Part shown: positions 57,540 to 64,000 of the stretch, piece by piece | How positions within the stretch are numbered: the stretch's first letter is position 1 | How the letters are laid out: every line of letters begins with the position of its first letter | Assembly (NCBI GenBank): GCA_948474755.1 | Contig: CAOLHI010002127.1 | Span: 1-64,000, forward strand | Direction: 5' to 3' | DNA length: 64,000 nt | DNA from: Ctenosaura bakeri | Lineage: Eukaryota; Chordata; Lepidosauria; Squamata; Iguanidae | Position numbers and translations under genes: made by a program | Notes under the pieces: generated by a model | What the model saw: only the letters and a program-made list of their open reading frames with translations | What the model was told of the DNA's origin: nothing | The model's database searches: none

Positions 57540-59150
57540 GCAGGGGAAGGAAGGGACGCGAGGAGCCCACGCGTCACCTTTCCCCCCTCCCCCTCCCCCC
57601 CCTCCCCCTCCCCGCCCTGAAGCATCCTTTTCCTCCGCATCCGTGGCATCGAAAGGAGCGGGGGAAGGAAGGATGCTCGGCTCCCTCGGGTACCACTCTT
57701 GTCCATTTCATCCGCCGCGCCCCGCCCCTTTCCTCCTCGGAGGCTCCTCCCCCTCGGCTTGGAACGCGCTTCCCGGGGCTCCGATTGGCTGAAGACCTGC
57801 CGTAGCCCGGGACCGGAGCCGCCGTGTCTCTCCCAGCTCGTGTGTGGCCGGCAGTTTGCAGCAGCGGCTGGAGAGACGGAGGGCGGCTGGAGCGAGCGGG
57901 CGGGCGAGGACGAGCGTGCGGGGGCGCGCCGGGGAGAGTCCGCGGGCGGGCGGGCGGGCGGGGAGAGAGGCGCTCGCCGGAGCCGGGAGGGGCTGGGTGG
58001 GATTACCTGAATTTAAGCAACAGCCGAGGCGAAGGCATCGGAGGAGCCGACCCGCCGCCGGAGAGCGAGCCCGGGCACTGCGGGCGGGCCGGCCGGCCGG
58101 CCTCCGCACAGGCTCTCGCAGCCCGCCCGACGGAGCCGCCGATTGGCTTTCGGAGAACTTCCCCCTGAGCCAGCCAGCCAGGGAGGGAGGGAGGGAGGGA
58201 AGGCGAGCATCCTGGATCTCCGGCAGGTTGTTGTCGCCGTTCGAGCCCGTCCCTCCTTCTCCCCCGTCGGAGAGAGCCGGAGTTGGTCCCCGTCCTCCCC
58301 CGACCCTCAGTTTGCAAGCGGGGGAAGGAAAGAAAAACAAAGAGAGAGAGAGGGAGACCGGAGAGCCCAAGGACGATGAGCTTCGCCGCCAAACTTTGCT
58401 GGCCCCGTCTTTGTTCCCTTCGGCGGCCGTCGCCCGGGAGGAGGCTGGACGCCAGATAGTCATGAAGGCGGCGAGGCGACCCGGCGGCGGCGGCGGCGGC
58501 GGAGGAGAAGGACCCCAGCAGCGGTGCCGTTGACCCCCCCGCTCTTTCTTCCCTCCCCCCCCCGGCCTCCCCACCTGCTCCCCGCTGCCCAGCCGGAGCC
58601 TCCGGGGCTCGTCCGTTATCTCTCCCCCGCCCTCCCTCCCTCCCTCCCTTGAAACCGAGGGATTCCTGGACCCCCCGCCCGCCGGCAACTCCTGGTCTGC
58701 ACCGGCGGCCCGGGGCTCCGGCGTGCCCCCCCCCGCCCGGTCCTCGGTCTCCGATCCGAGGATGCCTCCGCCTCCCCTCCCTTCCTCGCCGGCGCTGGAG
58801 GAGCTCCGGCGGCACTTCCCCAAGTAGGAGCCCCCGGCCTTCCCCCCAGCCGCTCCGTCTCCCCCCCCGGCGACTGGGGGTCGGACGAGGACCAGGTCCC
58901 GCTGTTGCTGCCCCCTCCCGCCCCCTCCCCCCCGCCTGCCTTTCCCCGGGTCTTGCCTGGTCCTGTCCCTGCCGATCTTTTAAGAATCCCGTTCTTTTTC
59001 GTTCTCTGTGTTTATTTGGCTACCTTGGCCGAGTGAGGGCTCCCCCCCTTCCCCCTCTCCCAGCCTCCGCTTTCGGTAATCGCGGTCTGTGCAGATTTTT
59101 GGGGGGTGGGGGGAGAGGGGAAGGAGGGGGTGAAGGAGAAGGGGGGTGAG
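57540..59150 (+). promoter_or_regulatory. PCDH19: CpG-island promoter and 5' UTR of PCDH19
   Basis: The region is abruptly GC-rich and CpG-dense compared with the AT-rich surroundings and lies directly upstream of PCDH19. Inverted CCAAT boxes (ATTGG) occur at 57784-57788 and about 58142-58146. Four-fold GGGC runs near 57943-57964, a GGGA run near 58181-58199 and a complementary CCCT run near 58630-58650 can form G-quadruplexes. No TATA box stands out, which fits a CpG-island promoter with dispersed starts. The exact transcription start cannot be set from sequence alone. Long open frames here on both strands are a by-product of GC richness and are not called as genes. Confidence 0.8.
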
Positions 59151-59660
59151 AGATATTTGCGCATGCCAGGTGCAAGTCAGTGGAGGCCCCTCCCCAATAG
59201 ATAGAGGGGCTGCACTTAGTATGGATGGGGTGTCTCGGTGGTTGGTTTGGTTTTTTTAAAACTGGAAATAGATTGGCCTCTTCTGTAACTTAGAACTCTC
59301 CTTGACCTGGCTGGGAAGGAAGAGAAGCCTTTTGATTGTCCTCTTTTGGGGGAAGGGGGAGCGTTGCTGGTGCTGGGGAGTGCGGCTGTGAGATGTGTGG
59401 TGAGGAAACAAGAGGCAATTAGCTCTTAAAGTAACCACAGCCAAAGGCCCTTTTCCTGCTCCAGCATCTTTCCTCCTTACACTGACTTTCCCTCTGATTT
59501 GCTCCTTTCCCCCCATCTCTCTCTGAAACAACACCGAACTCCTAAGCCCATCCCTTCCCTCCTTCTAGCCCTCCCTCCTTCCCTCCGTTCCAGCCGCAAA
59601 ATCAACAGGCGACAAGAAGAGAAGGGGGAGGAGGCAGCCGGTGCGCCCAACCCGTGAGCT
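59151..59660 (+). other. PCDH19: Probable distal 5' UTR of PCDH19 exon 1
   Basis: This is the stretch between the CpG island and the PCDH19 start codon. It has moderate GC, no recognised repeat, and a pyrimidine-rich part (59480-59590) followed by a purine-rich part. No clear acceptor-donor pair is visible, so an uninterrupted leader is the simplest reading. An upstream untranslated exon with a spliced-out stretch cannot be excluded. Confidence 0.6.
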
Positions 59661-61807
59661 ATGGATATTCTGTGCCCCCTGCTCCGGTTGCTGCTTGCGC
59701 TCTTGTGGACTGGGGTGGGAGCCCTGATCAACCTCAAGTATGCAGTGGAGGAGGAACAGAGAGCTGGCACCGTGATTGCCAACATAGCCAAAGATGCCCG
59801 AGATGCTGGCTTTGTCCTGGATCCCCGGCAGCCCACTGCTTTCCGGGTGGTCTCGAACTCAGCGCCACACCTGGTGGACATCAATCCTGGATCAGGGTTA
59901 TTAGTGACCAAGCAGAAGATTGACCGGGACCTACTTTGCAGGCAGAGCCCCAAATGCGTGATCTCATTGGAGGTCATGTCCAGCTCCATGGAGATCTGTG
60001 TGATAAAGCTGGAGATCAAAGACCTCAATGACAATGCACCCAGCTTTCCCACAGACCAGATTGCCCTGGAGATCTCAGAAACAGCCAGCCCGGGAACCCG
60101 GGTGCCATTGGAGAGCGCCTACGATCCAGATTCAGGCAGCTTTGGTGTGCAGAGCTATGAGATCACACCCAATGACCTCTTTGGGCTGGAGACCAAGACG
60201 CGTGGAGATGGCTCTCGCTTTGCGGAGCTGGTGGTGGAGAAGAGCCTGGACCGTGAGACCCAGTCTCATTACAGTTACATGATCACAGCTTTGGATGGTG
60301 GTGACCCACCGAATTTTGGCACAGTGGAGTTGAACATCAGGGTCATTGACTCGAACGACAACAACCCCCTCTTTGAAGAGCCATCTTACACTGTTAGTGT
60401 GCCAGAGAATGCTCCTTCTGGCACACCAGTGATTAGACTCAATGCTACAGACCCTGATGAGGGCACCAATGGACAAGTGTTATATTCCATCCACAGCTAC
60501 GTATCAGAAAAGGCCCGGGATCTCTTCCAAATTAATCCCCAAACAGGGCTGATCACAGTCAGTGGTGCAATTGACTATGAGGAAGGCCATGCATATGAAC
60601 TGGATGTGCAGGCCAAGGATCTCGGCCCCAATTCTATTCCTGCCCACTGCAAGGTGACAGTCACTGTTCAAGATGCCAATGACAACCCGCCTCTTATTAA
60701 CTTGCTCTCTGTGAACAGCGAGCTGGTGGAGGTCAGTGAAAATGCTCCACCAGGCTATGTGATTGCCCTGGTGAGAGTTTCTGACCGAGATTCTGGTGCT
60801 AACGGCCGAGTGCAATGCAAGCTACTGGGCAATGTGCCGTTCCGTCTGCAAGAATATGAAAGCTTCTCCACCATCTTGGTGGATGGACGGTTGGACAGGG
60901 AGCAAAGGGACCAGTACAACCTCACCATCCAGGCTAAGGACAATGGGATCCCTTCTTTGCAAGCTACCAAGTCTTTCACTGTCAAAATCACAGATGAAAA
61001 TGACAACCACCCTCATTTCTCAAAACCATACTACCAGGTCATTGTGCAAGAGAATAATACCCCTGGGGCTTACCTCCTTTCTGTTTCTGCCAGGGATCCT
61101 GATTTAGGCCTTAATGGCAGTGTGTCCTATCAGATTGTGCCCTCCCAAGTTCGAGACATGCCCGTCTTTACCTATGTTTCTATTAATCCCAACTCGGGAG
61201 ACATCTATGCCTTGAGATCCTTCAACCATGAGCAGACCAAGTCTTTTGAGTTCAAAGTCTTGGCCAAAGATGGAGGCAACCCTTCTTTGCAAAGCAACGC
61301 TACCATCCGAGTCATTGTCTTGGATGTCAATGACAACACTCCTGTGATAACTGCCCCCCCTCTAGTCAACGGTACTGCAGAAGTGTACATCCCCAGAAAT
61401 GCGGGGGTCGGCTACTTGGTGACAGTGGTCAAGGCAGATGATTATGATGAAGGAGAGAATGGGAGACTTTCCTATGAGATGGCAGAAGGAGACAGAGGAT
61501 TTTTTGAGATTGACCAGGTTAATGGTGAGATAAGGACCACCAGAGCCTTTGGGGAGAATTCAAAGACTACATATGAGTTGATAGTGGTGGCTCATGACCA
61601 TGGGAAAACTTCTCTCTCAGCTTCTGCCTTGATTTTGATATACCTTTCTCCAGCCCTGGATGCCCAAGAATCCATAGGATCTGTTAACTTGTCCCTGATT
61701 TTTATCATCGCCCTGGGTTCTATTGCTGCCATTCTGTTTGTCACCATGATCTTTGTAGCAGTGAAGTGTAAGCGGGATAACAAAGAAATTAGGACCTACA
61801 ACTGCAG
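59661..61807 (+). CDS. PCDH19: Protocadherin-19, first coding exon (partial CDS)
   Basis: This is a calcium-dependent homophilic adhesion receptor of the delta-2 protocadherin family, acting at the plasma membrane of mainly neural cells. The exon encodes 715 complete residues plus two bases of the next codon. A hydrophobic signal peptide (about 1-21) is followed by six cadherin repeats. Linker motifs of the DxNDNxP type lie near residues 121, 230, 338, 445 and 555. A transmembrane helix spans about 678-702, followed by the start of the cytoplasmic tail ([14 protein letters not shown]). NxS/T glycosylation sites are seen at about 261, 420, 465, 485, 546, 570 and 676. The long stretch [20 protein letters not shown] and the EC5 region match the PCDH19 paralog rather than PCDH8, 10, 17 or 18. 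The start codon has G at -3 and +4, and the signal peptide begins there. The frame is intact. Reading on past the donor adds only ten residues before a stop. The remaining cytoplasmic exons lie beyond the window. Confidence 0.97.
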
Positions 61808-61813
61808 GTATAG
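61806..61813 (+). other. PCDH19: PCDH19 exon 1 splice donor
   Basis: The sequence TGCAG|GTATAG gives a consensus 5' splice site right after the codon for the conserved RTYNC motif. The exon ends after the second base of a codon (phase 2). A Ser codon can be completed from AG plus the first base of exon 2, as expected from the family sequence (NC then SNC). The 2147-nt coding length of the exon matches the human exon 1 coding length as I recall it. Confidence 0.9.
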
Positions 61814-64000
61814 TCTTCTTGTTTCTTGGGACCACTGACTGTTTAATGCCAAACATTTATAACATATTAGTACTTTAAAAAAAAAAGAAAGAAAGAAAGA
61901 AAACAAAACCAAAGTGTGGGTCTGATGTTTCAAACAAATGTGATATCAACAGTAAAAATATTCCTTACCTACCTAGCAGATGTGTTCTTCCAGTTGGGAT
62001 TAAGTGGATTTAATGTGGTAGTTGGCTACAAATTGCCTATAATCTAATACCAGATATGATCTATCTTAAAATCTACCTTGCCATTGGTTGGAAATAGGAG
62101 AGGGTTGTCCCAAAGCCATTTTTAAAAAATTAAAAGCTGTATATATACAAAATGTTAATACAAAGATTAAAAAAAAGACAAAAGGGAAAGGAGGAAGGTT
62201 GTGACCAGCTTTTAGCACGTAGGTGTAAATGTGTATCTATGCAGCTTTGTCCAGGCTTGGATGTCATTATGAATTGCTGGCTTTTTTGGGAGGGGGGGGA
62301 AGAAGAGTGGAGAATGGCTAGGAAGAGAGTGAAGCTTGAGTGTAGGTGCTGAAGTAATGAGTAAAACCCATACTCTTGGCAACTGCTATAGATGGACATT
62401 GCTTTTTTCACCCCCCAGTGCCTCTGCAACCCTGTCGATATCTCATCCCCACCAGATGAGGTCACTGTGGGTGCTTTTAAACACTGTGCTTGTTTTCTCC
62501 AGGAGAGTTGGATGTAAAAGGAACGAGGGAGCTGGCAGCAGAGGAGATGAAAGAAAACAGAGTTCAGCTAGAAATGTACCAAGGGTAGCAAGAGTAGGGT
62601 GCAGGGGGAGGGGAAGCGAGTGATTAGAAGGGCTACTTCAATTCTATTTATTGGGAGGAAAAAAAGAAAAGAAAAATGGGGAGGAGGAAGGATTCCTTCT
62701 TTATGTTTGAATTTTGTGCTCTCAATCTTAACAGTTGGAAAATAACAGCTAAGCCGGTTCCTCCCTCTGAAACAAAACTTTGTAACCAAATCATTGCTAA
62801 AGAGCCAGAGGCTGCTTCTAGCATATTTCTATTTTGAACTGACATTTGAAATCTGATTATCTTCTTTATTCTCTCTCCTCCCCCCTGCCCAAAATTAGAT
62901 GCAGTTATCTGTGTATTTGGTGCTCTTTAAGATCTGAGGTATGGGGTTGCATATGCCCCTCCTCAGCCTGCTTTTGAAATTTTAAGTCATGGATTTGAGC
63001 CTCCTGAATATGTAACAGCCGAGCGATTATTGTCTGTCTCTTGCTATTCTCTGTGTTGCACAAGTTAGTAGACAAATGCTAACTGCACATGAATATCAAT
63101 TGGGTGCCATAAAGGAGCAGCTGCAACGGCTCATAAATGGTTTAATCCTGTTATGAACGAAATAGCCGTGACTTCTCCATTCCTTCAGTGCTAAGTCATT
63201 TCAGATGGAAGGGATGAAATTAATTTTGCCCCTTCTTTTGAAAAGTACAAATGCCTCTTGCCATTTGGAGAGTCTGGAAGGATCTGCAGTCTTTTAAAGT
63301 TTTATTTACACTGATATAATAATTACGGAGAGTTTGGAATTTGTCTTCCTCTTATTCACTTTGCTTTTTCAATGTACGGCTCCGCTGGGTGATTGGTGTG
63401 GATATGCGTATGGAAACACTGCCTGCAAATGACATTGCATGTGCTCTTCCTAGGAGCTGTTTGGCTTTTAAATGAGAACTAATATGCCAAATTTCTTGCC
63501 AGCTTGGTCCATTAAACAAGAATAGGCACTGAAGGGGAAGGGGGAAAAAATCCAGTCATGTCAATGCCTCAAACAGATTTGCACTTCTGTATAACCAGTT
63601 GGTTTAGTGTGATGGCTGAGGGATTAATGAAGTGTGCTTTAATTAAATAATTGGTCAATAGGAAGGAAAAACACACAAATAAGATAGCAGAATGAATGCC
63701 TGTAGGGTTTCTTCATTTGGATCACAATAAACAGTGTAATCCTCTGCACATCTACTCAGAAGTAAGCTTCACGGAGTCCAGTTGGACACCCCCTCCCTGA
63801 ACTGTGTATAGGATTGCTTCCTCAGGCAACTTTTAAGTGTCAGTAGCTCACTAAAAGCACATAGATACCTATTCTCTTTACTCCTTCCCAATCTCCAGGA
63901 TTTTACAAAAGCATTTATTGAAATACGCAGCAGGAAGACCATCTTTTGACTAGTATAAATGGGATGAGACTTGGAGCAAACCAGTGTTATATGCAATCAT
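61808..64000 (+). other. PCDH19: PCDH19 intron 1, 5' part
   Basis: Intronic sequence after the donor. It contains a short GAAA-type run near 61885-61902. The segment 62880-63480 is repeat-free and looks single-copy. A copy of the squamate repeat with the phrase CTACTCAGAAGTAAG lies at about 63725-63815. I did not find the small second coding exon (SNCLTITC...), so it must lie downstream. Confidence 0.75.

Noticed and set aside
57699..59149. Long overlapping open frames of 100-371 residues on both strands in the GC-rich region
   Set aside because: They overlap in many frames on both strands, are rich in Gly, Arg, Pro and Ala, and contain no domain. This is what a CpG island yields by chance.

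Overview
The window looks like euchromatic DNA of a squamate reptile, most likely a lizard. The basis is the repeat content. There are several Sauria-type SINEs (tRNA-like head, Bov-B-like 3' end, CAA-repeat tail), two 5S-rRNA-derived SINEs with the same kind of tail, CR1 LINE copies, abundant short palindromic DNA elements and GC-poor intergenic sequence. There are no operons or prokaryotic features.

Only one protein-coding gene is supported. It is the large first coding exon of PCDH19 (protocadherin-19, delta-2 family) on the + strand at 59661-61807. It ends at a consensus splice donor. The remainder of the window (61808-64000) is intron 1. A CpG-island promoter with G-rich tracts and two inverted CCAAT boxes lies at about 57540-59150, followed by the 5' UTR. 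The first 57 kb is an upstream gene desert in which I see no other exon.

The desert is made mostly of transposon remains and single-copy sequence. From left to right: a CR1 3' fragment (1.3-1.8 kb); a solo LTR inside a Tigger-like DNA element (3.96-4.98 kb); one solo LTR nested inside another of the same family (8.6-10.4 kb); two more Tigger-like copies, one split by a solo LTR (11.6-13.4 kb); a deep nest at 19.8-26.4 kb; another solo LTR (29.7-30.6 kb); more SINE, CR1 and hAT fragments; and a family of hairpin-forming palindromic elements. In the deep nest an unnamed repeat is split by a solo LTR, the LTR by a CR1, the CR1 by a 2.1-kb TA-flanked DNA element with a GC-rich interior, and that element by a palindromic element. 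One copy of the hairpin family abuts the PCDH19 CpG island.

Six solo LTRs of one family, all recognisable by TGTTAC/GTAACA-type ends and 4-bp target duplications, lie within 27 kb. No internal retroviral genes are visible. Several unique AT-rich stretches with TAATTA, TCF-like or SOX-like motifs are candidate long-range PCDH19 enhancers, but this is inference only. I found no undescribed enzymatic or defence system. The most unusual items are the layered nest, a Harbinger-like element carrying a 22-bp-periodic CCATTTTGGAAG array, and the 2.1-kb element with GC-rich cargo.
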